A stretch of DNA of 64,000 nucleotides from Branchiostoma belcheri (lineage: Eukaryota; Chordata; Leptocardii; Amphioxiformes; Branchiostomatidae): contig NW_017802491.1 in the NCBI RefSeq assembly GCF_001625305.1, positions 2,128,250 to 2,192,249 on the forward strand. Direction: 5' to 3'. Of this stretch, positions 1 to 11,697 are shown in pieces. The notes beneath the pieces are model-generated. The model was given only the letters and a program-made list of their open reading frames with translations. It searched no databases and had not been told where the DNA came from. The first letter of the stretch is position 1. The number at the start of each line of letters is the position of its first letter. The translations under genes and the position numbers were made by a program.

Positions 1-1
1 T

Positions 2-607
2 GGACCATTAGAACTGAGATCATTGTCTGGGGCACTCATTACAAAAGTAGAAAACTTTAAATACCTTGGTTCCTTCATTATGTGCCCAAGGAAAGATTTT
101 GAAACTAGAAAAGCCCTAGCATGGGAAGCATGCAACAAATTGGATAAGATCTGGAAGTCTAATATCCCTAACAAATTGAAAGTCCAAGTTTTTCTTACCC
201 TTGTAGAACCGATACTGCTTTATGGTGCAGAAAGTTGGACACTTACCTGTCAGCTTCAAAAACGATTGGACGGGACTTATACAAAACTCTTGCGGAGGGC
301 ACAGAATATATCTTGGAGGCAACATGCCACTCTCGAAAAAATTTATGGAGGACTCCCAAGACTGTCTCAAAAACTCACCCACCGTCGAGTTATGTTCGCT
401 GGACATTGTCTCCGAGCCAAGCAAGAAATTGTTTCATCTGTACTCATGTGGAAACCACGTGGACGAGTGCACTCCAGAAGTTTGACATTCACCGATACCT
501 TAGTTAGAGACACTGGAATCGACTTTGATGACTTAGAAAATGTAATGCTTGATAGGGCTGTATGGAAAGAAATCTGCACTAGCTTAGTCCCGGCTGTTAG
601 CCGATAG
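2..607 (+). mobile_element. RTE-type non-LTR retrotransposon, 3' end of reverse transcriptase ORF (partial)
   Basis: An open frame enters from the left window edge and stops at TAG 605-607. The protein is the end of a non-LTR reverse transcriptase and its following region. It contains the conserved FKYLGS stretch, a KA-x-AWEACNKLDKIWKS segment, LLYGAESWTLT followed by KRLDGTYTKLLRRA, an ISWRQHATLEKIY block, and RRVMFAGHCLRA. These blocks are typical of RTE/BovB-like and related clades. Directly after the stop comes a short ATGATGATGATGAT run, which fits the 3' tandem-repeat tails of RTE elements. The catalytic FADD box lies outside the window. The frame is intact over 201 codons, so the copy may be fairly young, but completeness cannot be judged. 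The clade assignment is by motif recognition only. Confidence 0.85.
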
Positions 608-2655
608 ATGATGATGATGATTGCTTTCAAACTTCGGCCGAAGTAGTTTCCCGCCTTCCATTACAATGATGATCCTCTGCGTTCTCGTGCCCAGGCCACG
701 TAAAGTCGGCTTTGTACGGAGCACAAAAACCACGCCGGGAGGATAACAAGGGAACATCCGGAGACGCGGTTGGAACCCTGCTGACAGGAAAGATACAACC
801 AAAGGTGGAATCGAAAATCTGATTTAAGCCTGCACCATGCATGGAAAATAACATGTTCATTGTGGCAGTAAAAGCTGGAGACCAATTTCCTTGCCTTTCC
901 TGTATTTTGTGGTTTAACTCTACCATCATAAATAAACATGTAACTTTGAAATATAACAGTACATTGGTATCCGTTCAGGTAAATGACACACTGGTATCAT
1001 AAATGTATTGGTCGTGTTGTCAAGGTCGTTACATCAGTAGTTTCACTATCAAGATCGTAGCCAACATATCAGACTCTGGAAAGGTTCTCAAATTCAAGTT
1101 GCTTTCTCAAAATATACTACGCCTCATGAATTTGCCAATTTGTGCTGCATGAAAAGGGTAAAGAATCACCAATCTTCTGCCAGCACCATACTGACTTGAA
1201 ACCGATGGACACAGAGTGTTGATCTATTTGCTATCAAGAGTGAAGCAAAGCTGAGATGTGTCGAGGCAGCGGCATATAAGGTACCTCAGAGAAGTGATAT
1301 TGACCGTTTACTGGCCACGAAGCAGCATCAGTACATCTTTGGAGAGTATCAGTGCTAAAATTTGTTGGCGTGGCGGAAAGTCTATCCGTGTTATTGACCC
1401 CGGAATTATACGGTAGAACACATTAATTCCGGTTGGAAGTATTGTCTACGTAGCAGTGAAGTGTAATGAATGTGGTCAACGACCCCCATCCTGAGTCCCC
1501 TTTGTACATCAGAACAAATGACGAAAGGCAAAGTCCACGCACTGGCAGATGACTTAGGATCCTTTCAAATGCATCTGTCTGATCGTCTTGTGTCGACAAA
1601 AAAACATAGATGAAAGCTCATAAAAGAGCGAAAACCACAAAGCTGTTTGGAAATCAAAGTAGTATGATCTTCAGGGAGGGGATACTAGGATCCGTACCTT
1701 GCGCAGGCATCATTGAAGTGAAGTGGCCTCTCCAAAAAGGTAATCCATATCATTGAAGACTCGTGAATGATGTACACATCAGTTACCGGTAATGGCATGA
1801 CACAGCCTGCGGTGCCGATTGACATTGAGACATAAATGTGCTCAATAACCTGAAAAGACTACTTCAAGTCTGCGCACATGGAAACGATAGCGGTGGCTGT
1901 AGTTAATGATTAAAACACCTTCCGGCGTAAACATATAGTGTGATTGGTTTGACCTCTTTGACCTCTAGACCTATCACTTAGGCATCAAGGTCGACAAGTC
2001 AAAACCTCGTGGTCTCCTTGAACGTAATCTTTGGGGCGTTCTGTTCAACCCTGTTATGAAGTGGATATAAATCTTAAGGTACATTACGGTATGATACATC
2101 TCTCGTCTCCATGTTTATGTTTCCCTGTCTTCCCTATAGTCACCCTCTTCGGGGATGCTGCCCTGGTATTAACCTCGGCAATGGGAAGACATACCATGCA
2201 CGACTATGGGGGAGCTGATTTCTGGGCACAGTACCGGCTTGTACCAGTAATAAAGTACATACTATGTCATCATCGGTGGCATTATATTTCATTCCTCAGA
2301 GTCATATCATTGGAGCCCAGTGGCTGGGGATATGGTTGTGACAAAACCAATGAGAACTACTGTAGTGAAATAAAGAAGGTAATTGCATGTCTGCGTACTG
2401 AGCCCACACCTGACCGCTATTTCGACATTTGATACCTGAGCGTCACAACAACAAACTGTAAGTCACGTGTACATCTGGTTCAATCATTTACACACTGCAC
2501 ACATAGACCTTGTCACATATGATGACTTCACTACACCCTGATAGTCACGCAAGACAAAGTCAGCAATAAAGAAACTACAAAAACGTCGTGAATGTCACAT
2601 TTCAATGTCCAAAGTTTTCCCGATTCGGAAAGCTCAGGCCTCACATTACAGGACG
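608..2655. other. Intergenic stretch with no supported gene
   Basis: About 2 kb between the retroelement and the ependymin-related gene. A 133-codon open frame at 2031-2432 has no recognisable domain and no splice or codon evidence, so I do not call it. The last few hundred bases before 2656 should hold the 5'UTR and promoter of the ependymin-related gene, but I see no convincing TATA or initiator motif. Confidence 0.5.
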
Positions 2656-3138
2656 ATGTTGAGATCATCGACTGCAGGTAAGAGGCAGACTCAGAGCCCA
2701 GGCAGTGTCTAGTGTGGCCAATGTCAAACTCCTGATCTTTTATTGTCTTTCTGGTAAGCCTTAAGGTAAATCTCCTTATGACATCTAAGAAAATTCAGAT
2801 TACAATGTATTGTTTATAGTCTTCATTCTGGGATTGTTCTCGGCTTTCTCCGCCCCTCGTGTCGAGGCCCAGCCCCCAATACCAGCGCCTTGCTGTGTGC
2901 CCAAACAGTGGGAGGGTAACGTCCACATGATCCAGGGTTATGTCACGTCAGGACAGCCAGGTAAGGTTACTCTTTGTTATAATCAAGGACTGTGTGTTAT
3001 CAAGCACAGCAACTATTTACCGCGAGTCCGGCCAATTCATAGGTTAGAAATCGCAATGAAAATATTTAATTCAAGTTTATCTTTTGTTGTCTGTGTTTCA
3101 GTGGTGTGCAAATCTAAATATTCCATCTTCTGTTTGTT

Positions 3139-3170
<32 letters not shown>

Positions 3171-5447
3171 TTGTTTTTTTGTTTGTTTGTCTCACTTCGA
3201 AGCATTGAATACTGTTGTAATGAACGACAGGCTTGCAGAACGTGACAGTCCGAGAATCCTATGATTTCACACGGAAGAAGATCGCAGTGGAAGTGCTGGG
3301 GGCAACGACCCCTACCAAGGTCATCATGGACTACAGCACGGTACGGCACCTCACATTTCTTTACTTTACTAGATATAGTCCGTATACGCAGTATACTAAG
3401 TATCCACATCAGAAAAGTGTTTGGATATCATAGGAACGTAACGTACTTTTGGCCGGTAGTGGATCTTGGGGACGAAAGCTAACAAGGCTGACACCCAGGC
3501 TATCATGAGATCCCTTTAGAATCGCGAGTTCTTCTTGTGTAAATCACATTACAAAAAAGTTCACTTGCTCTCGACTGGACTTTGGCACTCCCCGGTATGT
3601 TTGGCACTCAGTTTACTGCTAGCAGGAAATTGTGTCCCCGAAGAATGTCATGTGTAGTGCCAGTAACTCTACAACGTTAGGCAAGTGACTGCATTTAGAT
3701 TGGGACATCTGTTAAAGCTGACACGTCCTATTGATGTTAAATAGATGGAGCAGTACACTATACACAGGGATGTCTCGCACTGTCGGCATGATGATGAACC
3801 CGGGCATGCTGAACTGTATACCAAGTAAGTCTCAAACAGTCCTTTTACTTTCTCTGCGATTAGAATCTCGCATATCACATAGGTCAACTGAATGAAAATT
3901 ACTGACGGCGCCGGAGTAGCGAGTGCCAGTCTTGGCCCCAGCTAGACGGTCGTCTGCACATCAAAGGCATCATTAACCTTTACTGCTCTGAGTCTTATAA
4001 AACTTGGTTTGGCGACGTTTTCATTGAGTAATGCCCGAACAAGAAATGAAGCATGTGATTAAGCGGGCAATGAGTCGTAGAGGATCAAGGCTTTGGCAAG
4101 ATCTATCCAATCATACCAGATGAATATGTAGAATGTCAATCTAATTCCGATTCTTGCTAACAAAGCATGTCTGGGAGTGGGTTCGGCGTAGGTCCCGGTC
4201 GAGAGTCATGAAGTAGAAACCAACCATAATAATAGTAATGTTAATGGCCTGAGTCATCCATGACACATCGCATTGTAGCGAAGTACCATTTGGAATCCAG
4301 GCTGTACCTAGGGCCTACAGAAGCCAAGAGCCAACATGCCCCAATGATATTTGGTATACGTAACACGTTACCGGTAACCATGTTATTGCAACTGCACACA
4401 ATGTGGTTTCTTTCCTTAGGTAACTCTACTTACATGGGCTCGTTCCACTTTGGAGGGATGGAGGGTTTGCTAGTGGACTCGTGGTCTCTGGTTGACCCCC
4501 TCCTGGGCGGCAGTGGAGTTGTGGAGCTGACCAGAGAAGGGTGCATCATGCTGACGGAAGTACTAATCAATCCTGCAGGTGATGCAAACCTGTCAACACA
4601 CGTTATCCCTATATCAGATGTGTTAGAGTCAGTTCAGAGGGTATTGTTGTTTGTGATCTTTTACAAAACACATGTATTTCTACTACACATATCCTTGCAC
4701 TGAAAGGACGTACATGCAAGCATAACATCATATATCAATGACAACTAATCTCCAAGCAGATCCGAAGTGGCTAATAGACACTCCTCTCCTACTGTCCTGC
4801 CACCGTGTACGCGTAGGATCTGCGTTGAGAATAACTGACAACTACAACATTTTGATTAGACTCAAAACACATTCGTCTGTTATCACACCATCCTTTTTGA
4901 GATCAAGATAATGAAAAAGTGTTTCTGATGTCTTCTGACGTTTCCCTTTGACATTATCGTTATATGCTTATCAGAACCCAGCCTGAGCGTTCTTGGCGTA
5001 ACTGATGTCACGCTGGGCATCAAGGACCCCAAAGTATTCGACGTTCCCAGACCACCGTGCCCGACCAACCCTGAGAACAAGAAGGTAAAACATTTTCTTC
5101 TAAAACAAAACGTCAAATACGATATAAGACAAAGATTCTCTCCTTCGTCTGTTTCATACAAGCTATATCTAACGTACAAACGTACGTAGGCTAGCTTCTA
5201 GGCTTCGGAAGCGACTGGAAAGAGTAGAAATTGGAGCGGCAAATGTACTCCGCGGCGGACCTCTGGCATGTTATCTGTCTATTTGACCAATGTCTACTCT
5301 TTTCAACTGCTTCTCAAGTCTGGGAGAGACTAAGTAGCTATGAGAACTAAATGGCTATGAAAGGTTTGCTGTACACGACGTCGTCTTTCTATTTTTCAGC
5401 TCCATCCAGCTGCAGTTCGTGGAAAGTTCCTCTTTACGGGACTGTGA
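2656..5447 (+). CDS. Ependymin-related secreted protein (EPDR family), seven coding exons
   Basis: Coding exons: 2656-2677, 2820-2960, 3231-3340, 3745-3824, 4420-4578, 4975-5084, 5400-5447. Exon 1 (MLRSSTA) joins exon 2 (VFILGLFSAFSAPRVEAQ) in phase 1 to give a signal peptide with likely cleavage before QPP. The mature part carries the family hallmarks: PCCVPKQWEG near the N-terminus, a strand around EQYTIHRDVSHC, NSTYMGSFHFGG, and VTLGIKDPKVFDVPRPPC near the end. The total of about 223 residues matches the family's usual length. NVT and NST sequons suggest N-glycosylation. EPDR proteins are secreted or lysosomal hydrophobic-ligand binding proteins, and marine invertebrates carry many copies. 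Odd point: exon 4 ends in phase 2 at its only good donor, whereas exon 5 needs phase 1, so one junction is off by one nucleotide. The last exon (LHPAAVRGKFLFTGL) is the weakest. Confidence 0.83.
3138..3190 (+). repeat. (TCTG)n/(TTTG)n microsatellite
   Basis: Tetranucleotide runs of TCTG passing into TTTG, inside intron 2 of the ependymin-related gene. They create pseudo-open frames rich in CLSV or DRQT residues on both strands, which are not coding. Confidence 0.9.
4746..4763. mobile_element. Fragment of the TTAA-MITE family (terminal motif only)
   Basis: CTAATCTCCAAGCAGATC in intron 5 of the ependymin-related gene matches the terminal inverted repeat of the element at 8903-9036. No second end is visible nearby, so this is a fragment or an extensively diverged copy. 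Confidence 0.45.
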
Positions 5448-5553
5448 ACACAACACAACACTGTTCGGCGAAGGGCAACGGGGATCCGATGCGAGGATAT
5501 CAGCGAGCTTTCTTCCTATCAAAATGCTCCAACACGTTGCACTAATTGAGTTT

Positions 5554-5559
5554 ATTAAA
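5554..5559 (+). other. Candidate poly(A) signal of the ependymin-related gene
   Basis: ATTAAA lies 107 bases after the proposed stop at 5445-5447. ATTAAA is the commonest variant of the canonical hexamer. Confidence 0.4.
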
Positions 5560-6790
5560 GAGACGTAATTGCTTTTTTCGTTGTTGACACAAATGCGGAT
5601 GGAAAGGTGATGAGGGCGCTATTCAGAACACACTGGGATATGTCTAATGACGTTTGACGGGAAGGGAGTCATAAATTTATACCAACGTTCCGTTGTTTAC
5701 GAATACAGTACAGACTAAATTACTGTGTGTTACTGTTTGTCGCTCATTGCAGAGGCGCGACTTGGGTAAGGTACAGTCTGGATAAAGTACAGTTTTCACA
5801 CCATTCTTCTTGTCCACTGTTTACAGAATATATGGCTGAGCTATACAACAGCATCTCACTTTGTATGGTTTACAGTGGCAGATTCTGAGTGGCAAGGTGT
5901 ATGATTGGCCTCCTATTCTATTCCCCGAACAGAAGTTTAGACTTTGTACTATTTTGTGGGTGTTTTAGGCGTTTTTATCGGACTTTCCTTACTAGTAACT
6001 TTATTTACACCAGGCAAATGGGTTCTGCCCTGCCAATCTGACAATGTATTGCTAGACAGCTGACATACCTTGCCTATCGCCCACATGACACAAGCGCCCA
6101 CTTGGGGAAAACAGGACATCGAACCGGTGCCACAGTAAAACATGAACACTGCTTCTGAGGTGATAAATTTACAGCAATGAGAGTACTAACCTGAAGATGG
6201 ATCCCTGTCATCAAGATCTGCAACTCGTTGCTTTTCAGCCAGGTGACGCTGTTGAACAGTGAGATACTGAATAAGTGTGAGGATTTAGGTTTAGGCTATG
6301 AAAAAACAAGTAAGTTTCTGTAACAATTTGTCAGCAACACCTCACAAACGAGCTTGACAGACAACAGCTTCCATACACAGGCATATCACTGGGAAATGTA
6401 CATGTTAAGGATTATTCTTAAGCATAATTCTGCCGTAAAGAACGGAAGAAAACTCACCTCCGGAGCGCCTCTCACACATCTTCTGATCCTGCCTCAGTCA
6501 ACCAATTAACAGCTGGATGAGATTGTACCTGTTCATTTCAGGATGAGACATCGGTTCTCATTGGTTCTCGCTGCCACGTTGGATCGAAGACCGCCACATT
6601 TCATTGGCCCATTTAAATTCCATTAAGGAACTACAGAGACTTTTCATTGACGTCATAATAACATAAGGCCATGGCCAGTCTAACGCAATTGCTTGTTCTG
6701 AGAAAAAAACTTCAATATGTATTGTCTATCCAAGAAGTGATAAGCATTAAAAAATACAAGGCTTTATTGAGGATTATTGATTATTGAAGC

Positions 6791-6880
6791 CTAATCTCCA
6801 AGCAGATGTTCGGTGACCGGCTGGATGCTAGTATTGTCGGTTGGTTACGATTTTGCCGCCGAAACATCGTCAGCTGAAGC
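6791..6880. mobile_element. Diverged copy of the TTAA-MITE family
   Basis: It begins CTAATCTCCAAGCAGATGTTCGGTG, of which the first part matches the TIR of the 8903-9036 element. Further in, GGTTGGTTACGATTTTGCC resembles that element's GGTTGGTTACGGTTTGCC. The right terminal repeat is not recognisable, so the right boundary is approximate. Confidence 0.55.
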
Positions 6881-8240
6881 CACCCTGGAATATCCCCATC
6901 CACGTGAGCTGTGGAAGTCTACGTCGGACATTTTTAACAGTGCACGCGGCTTGAGGAGTATCCATCCCGTCCCTACATCTGCTTGGGAATGTGAACATGT
7001 ACGTGTGTGAGAACAGGCATCTGGTACTGACGTCTCACTTCGACAGGAAAATACAGTGATGCTTCCCGCTGATAACCGTTATCATCTTTTTAAAGATGGC
7101 TGAATCGTACGCGCATCTCATCCTCCGGTCATTAGCGGCAATTACATAACAAAGCCTCCATTACTGTTGATGAATAGGCTCTCTAACAAGCGTGAAAGTG
7201 GGTAATTGTAGTTTGATAACATGGTGACTTAGCTCAAGAACCACACAGTATGTCATAACGTCAATATCATTAATGAATTGGGTGTATATGCATGGTATAT
7301 GTAAGACTTTGAATAAGAGCACATTCAATTAATGATCTATCTTTAGGCGAATCTAATGATATATTGAGGCGCCGGAAGGATAGCAGTGATCTGTTTAAGT
7401 CAGGATAACTGCGGCTTCGATTCGTTCCGTTACTATCATCTGTGTGTTAGATGCTTAGGTTTTCGCTGACCAGAATTGATACACTTATGCACCATTATAT
7501 ACATGTGTTCCTGCATTGCATTCCATGGAGGTGAAGGTCTATATCGTTGCTATATGACAAAGTTTTGTAGCACGTACAGTTGACCTTGACTTACAGCATT
7601 CTCAGACAGTCAGAGAACACACGAGTGTCACAAGAATCCAGCAGAGGAAGCACAATGACCATACATTTATACAGAATATGAGGAAAATATAGCACCAAGG
7701 TTTGGATGGGTAAGATAATCTAATCCGACTTATATATAACTAGAGTTCCCCGATCTCATACCTTCGCCAAATGATGTTAAACTTTATGACTGACAAAGTT
7801 TAGATTAGATTATTCCCCCCTGATTTAAGAAATAGGAACCTAATTTTCATTAATTATATCATTTTATCATAATCTCAGCCAAAAGACAGTCTTATATTAA
7901 CAAAGAATGCATTCTAGCATTTCCTAATCAATTATGCAAATGAGGTCCTGATTTGAATAAATTATGTTCAATGATGTTCATCTCAATTTAACTTTCAAAT
8001 ACCACAAGTATGAAATTCCAGGCAGTTATCATTACATAATTATAAAATTTTCTCATTAATTATGCAAATTAAGTCATTATTAACATAATCAACATCTTCC
8101 TGTGTTTCTCTCGTTGTCAATTACCAATGTCACAAGCTTCAATTGTCCTATCATGGAATGCAGCTGATTTATAGAATTTCCCCACAAATTACATCCATAT
8201 TTGCATAATTGTCACATAATTATATTAAGCATCACGTAAG

Positions 8241-8575
8241 CTACCTACATACCAAAAATCACGACGATCCGTCAACCGGTTCTTGAATTATCCCCTTTTG
8301 AATATTTTCAAGAATTTATTCCTGCAGTTCCAGAGCAAGCCGCTAGGGGGCCTAAACTCACGTCACTTCTCTCCCAGCACAAGAGCTACCTACTATCTAA
8401 ATTTCATCACCATAGCATGTCTAGATCATGAGATATCAAAACCGGAAGTTCAGCTGCAGTACCATAACAAGCCGCTAGGGGGTCCAAAATCTAATCATTT
8501 TGAGGTCTCATCAAGACCTACCCACCTACCAAGTATCAAGACAATCCATAAAGGCCTTCTCAAGTTATCGCGCAC
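8241..8575 (+). repeat. Three degenerate tandem monomers of about 130-146 bp (part of an interspersed repeat)
   Basis: The block CTACCTAC-x-ACCAAatATCA...ATCCgTcAA...TTCT...AGTTATC recurs starting near 8241, 8387 and 8516. Between the blocks stands AAGCCGCTAGGGGG (8338 and 8470). The series ends directly in the CA microsatellite at 8572. This order, with tandem monomers followed by a simple-repeat tail, looks like the 3' portion of a transposable element. The class cannot be named from this copy alone. Confidence 0.6.
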
Positions 8576-8582
8576 ACACACA

Positions 8583-8626
<44 letters not shown>
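8572..8626 (+). repeat. (CA)n microsatellite
   Basis: Nearly pure CA dinucleotides with GACA and TACA interruptions, about 55 bases, at the end of the tandem-monomer block. It produces long but spurious HTHT and VCVC open frames. Confidence 0.95.
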
Positions 8627-8628
<2 letters not shown>

Positions 8629-8902
8629 AACTCCCCTGAAAACATAACCTTCTTGGCGAAGGTAACTACCACTGGCGAGAGAATTTCATTGGTGGTACAG
8701 TTATAGCAAGATTTCAATCTGATTTGAACATCCGGCTTTATAGCGACGCGATGATTACATATATTTAGCAACCAACTCATACGGATATCTATAAGAAAAC
8801 GCCTAAGGGACAGTTTACAAATAAGTGTAGCGAAAAATAGCATGACTACTCGGTGTGCTTGCGGCTGTGAGTGGATGAACACATGCTGTGGCGGAGAAGT
8901 GC

Positions 8903-9036
8903 TTAACTCCAAGCAGATATTTGGTGGCGGATTGGTCACTGTCTGGCCAAAGGGATACTGCCTGTCGATCGGTCGGTCGGTCGGTTGGTTGGTTGGTTGG
9001 TTGGTTACGGTTTGCCACCCTCTGCTTGGAGATTAA
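8903..9036. mobile_element. 134-bp MITE with CTCCAAGCAGA terminal inverted repeats flanked by TTAA
   Basis: The left end reads TTAA-CTCCAAGCAGA and the right end TCTGCTTGGAGA-TTAA, giving a short inverted repeat bounded by TTAA on both sides. Homology continues imperfectly inward (GGTGGC on the left, GCCACC on the right). The centre holds GGTC and GGTT tetranucleotide runs (about 8968-9005). There is no coding capacity. TTAA target duplications are typical of piggyBac-like elements, but the family assignment is inference. Related ends occur at 4746 and 6791. Confidence 0.72.
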
Positions 9037-9514
9037 AGCAGTCCGGATCGAAGCCGGATCAAATCGAGTAGATGACCAAAGATCAAAGCGAATCTATTCT
9101 GCTCGATCCGGCCAATTCTTTCCTAGTAGGAAAAGGAAGGCCCGCGGGAAGCGATGATGCGGACGAATCAGCTCACCTGGCTGCCAGACGGCAGCTCTTT
9201 GATTGTTGGCAGAGCTTCGGAATCAAATAATAGCCAGGGACTAGAAGTGATTTAGGCTTGATAGGAGAGCGGCGCAGCGGAGCAGTCTACCCACACAAGA
9301 TTGCTGAACGCAGGGGCGGAGCACGCTAATTGTGAAATTACATGGAAACCACCCGTAGCGATCTCGTGAATGGTTATGTTCGCGCAGGCATTTGTGCAGT
9401 CCCTGTCGTGTCTCCCGGTCCCTGAGACATCCCCTGCGAGCCAACGCGACAGAGATGAGCCGACCGAGCGACAGCCACGTAATCAGCATTCCGGAGGCAA
9501 GGACAGCCACCGCC

Positions 9515-11366
9515 ATGGACGACGCAAATTCCTTCTTCTTCTCCACTTCGGAACATTCTTCCTGCTACGAGTTGCCGTCGATACACAACATCGCATCCTT
9601 TAACAGTGACAGCGACCCGTCTGTCAACGAACTTGGATACTCTTCAAACGAAAGCTGTTTCTCCGTGCACAATGTCACTGCCACTTGTCTTGAGGGGCAA
9701 GAATCACAGAAGCCGTGTGGAAGCACACTTTCCCGCGACGCTGTCAGCGATGGGCCGCCGTCGGGCGCCACCACTACTACCGGTACCACACCGACGTCTA
9801 CATCGTCCACATCCGCCGATCCACAGTGCGACCTCCTGATGTTTCTCAACGTGGCATCAAACAGGTGGGAAAGTAGACTGCAGACAATATATCCATCAAG
9901 CAAGGCTAGTCGTAAAATAGTTATTCGCATGGTCATAAGAAGACTCATACACTAGCACTTTTAGACAGAAGACACAAACCTGTGAGACTGGGGCTTTTCT
10001 TAGATTTGATTGATATTCACATTTAGTTCAAGCAAACGATCTGCGCACGTTATCTGTAAACTAAAACACAATTCACCATGTTTTATATCATTTATCACTG
10101 GTAAGTACTATGAGTATGGAAATTTACAGAAAGGACAAAAACATACTAGTCACAGCGTTCGTTTTGAAATCCTCGTGACTATGACATGGGAACCGTTGCA
10201 GCTGCCTCGGGTCGAAATGTGTTTAACTGCATGGCTCAGTCTTCCATGTGGAGTAATTTACTTGTTTTCGACCGCACTACCAATCCATTGTCAACAATCG
10301 CTTATAATATATATTGGCTAAAATGACTTCAAACTAGCCATATCGTCACACTTTGGCTTGTTTTATACAAAATGTAATGTAATGTCTGCTCTTGGTTGCT
10401 GCTGATATTAATGCCGTACAATATGGGAATCTTCCCCCACCCAGCATCATGCGGACGCTGGAAAAACCGCGGCGTCTGGCGGGACTGAAGAAGCGGAAGG
10501 TGAACCACCGCAGATTCATCGAGAAACAGCTCCACAAGAAACACATGGCCTACCCCCAGTTCCACTCCAAGGTCCGCAGCGTCAAGTCCAAAGAGTTCAA
10601 ACAGATGAGAGCGAATCACTCTGTCTCCAGTACCACACCGTCCTCCAGCGTTCCCTCCATCAACCCCGCCATCTTCAACAATAACTTCATAGACTGTCCT
10701 GGACCAGAGCGGCAGAACCAACACTGGGAGTGCTTCCAAAACGACCACGCCTTCCCTGCCGGTCAGCTGCTGGACCCTGACCAGCTGTGTGACCCGCTGA
10801 ATTCCGACATGTCTTTCGAGTCCGACTCTTTGGAGCTTTCCGACGAGGCCATCGACAACCTGATGCGGCTGTGCGACATGGTGAGCGCCGGCAGTGATGA
10901 CGTGCCGCCACAACCGTGCGACTTCACCGGCTTCGACTCGTTGGCAGCAGACTCGAGCAGCTCCAATGACTCCCTGTCAGAATTCTCCATGTTCTTCGAC
11001 TCTCCCCTCGGGACGCCAAGCAGCGGGGATTTCTACGGTCTCGGCTCAGACTGCCCGCCCTTTGGCGCCGCCAACCCGCCCGAGATAAGCTCAATCCTCG
11101 ACCAAACCACCGACGGCATCCTCCACACTTCCCCAACCTCCGCGTATGACCAAAACACTCCAGACTGTGACGGACTATCCTTCCAAATGCTGACGGAAGA
11201 CAGCTACAGAAAACTGCCGGCCTGCATGTACGACCAACGCGCAGGCCACGACTTGGAAAAAACAATGAGTGACACCAACGTGCAAGATGTGATGATGCAA
11301 CAAGAAGTGGGACCAGATATCACATCATTCAGCCTAGAGGATATAGGGTTGCCCTTCCTGTTCTAG
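9515..11366 (+). CDS. FAM181-like protein, two coding exons, 423 aa
   Basis: Exons 9515-9864 and 10445-11366, joined in phase 2 across a 580-bp intron. The junction restores a family core around residues 106-147: LLMFLNVASN from exon 1 runs into SIMRTLEKPRR and KKRKVNHRRFIEKQL from exon 2. Vertebrate FAM181A/B share this arrangement (FIDxASSNIKLALDKP followed by KRKVNHRKYLQKQ). The acceptor has a strong pyrimidine tract (CTTCCCCCACCCAG). An open frame upstream of it is intronic. The start at 9515 has an excellent Kozak context (GCCACCGCCATGG). An in-frame ATG at 9455 would add 20 residues. The rest is low-complexity, rich in Ser, Asp and Pro, with no membrane segment or signal peptide. Vertebrate FAM181A/B are reported to bind TEAD transcription factors, but I did not identify a TEAD-binding loop here. 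Confidence 0.85.
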
Positions 11367-11682
11367 ATGTGCAATATTTCACTGCCACATTCAGTTTAGA
11401 AAGGACGGATTGTGGTTATATAGAAAACGGGTCGATACAAAACGGGAAAGCTACGCGGACACTTGAAATGACAAGTGTTATTTCGATTCATCTGTAACTT
11501 ACACATCTACTGTGTCATCTTTGGTTGATGACATTAAGGTTAATTAAGGTTTAAGACACAGAGGTCTTACAAATTGCACTCAAGAAAGTCGTTTGATTTT
11601 GTGTTGAAAGTGCTGCAAACATTCAGGTAATTGCTGATGGTTTCCATGGTTACACATGGCTGTAAGGATGTTTGTGTTGATC

Positions 11683-11697
11683 TATTTATTTATTTAT
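11683..11697 (+). promoter_or_regulatory. AU-rich element in FAM181-like 3'UTR
   Basis: TATTTATTTATTTAT contains three overlapping ATTTA pentamers, about 320 bases after the stop codon. Such elements mark short-lived mRNAs, which suits a developmental regulator. Function is inferred. Confidence 0.5.

Larger units (their letters stand above)
5560..9450. other. Repeat-rich intergenic DNA between the ependymin-related and FAM181-like genes
   Basis: No coding sequence is supported here. From about 7620 the composition becomes AT-rich, with several ATGCAAAT-type motifs (near 7934, 8059 and, inverted, 8198) in a sequence that looks like the body of an interspersed element. Degenerate tandem monomers, a CA microsatellite and MITE copies are listed separately. 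The final 150-250 bases before 9455 are GC-richer and are the likely promoter and 5'UTR of the FAM181-like gene. Confidence 0.5.

Noticed and set aside
2031..2432. 133-codon frame upstream of the ependymin-related gene
   Set aside because: It has no domain, splice pattern or homology that I recognise, and its length is within chance expectation for 64 kb.
2805..2819. Start of the ependymin-related protein just before FIVFILG
   Set aside because: There is no in-frame ATG. The TTTATAG acceptor at 2819 and an upstream exon with ATG at 2656 give a better signal peptide in matching phase.
10392..10444. N-terminal extension of FAM181-like exon 2 (ADINAVQYGNLPPP)
   Set aside because: It lacks any upstream AG and any ATG, and the CTTCCCCCACCCAG acceptor at 10444 joins in phase and restores the family core.
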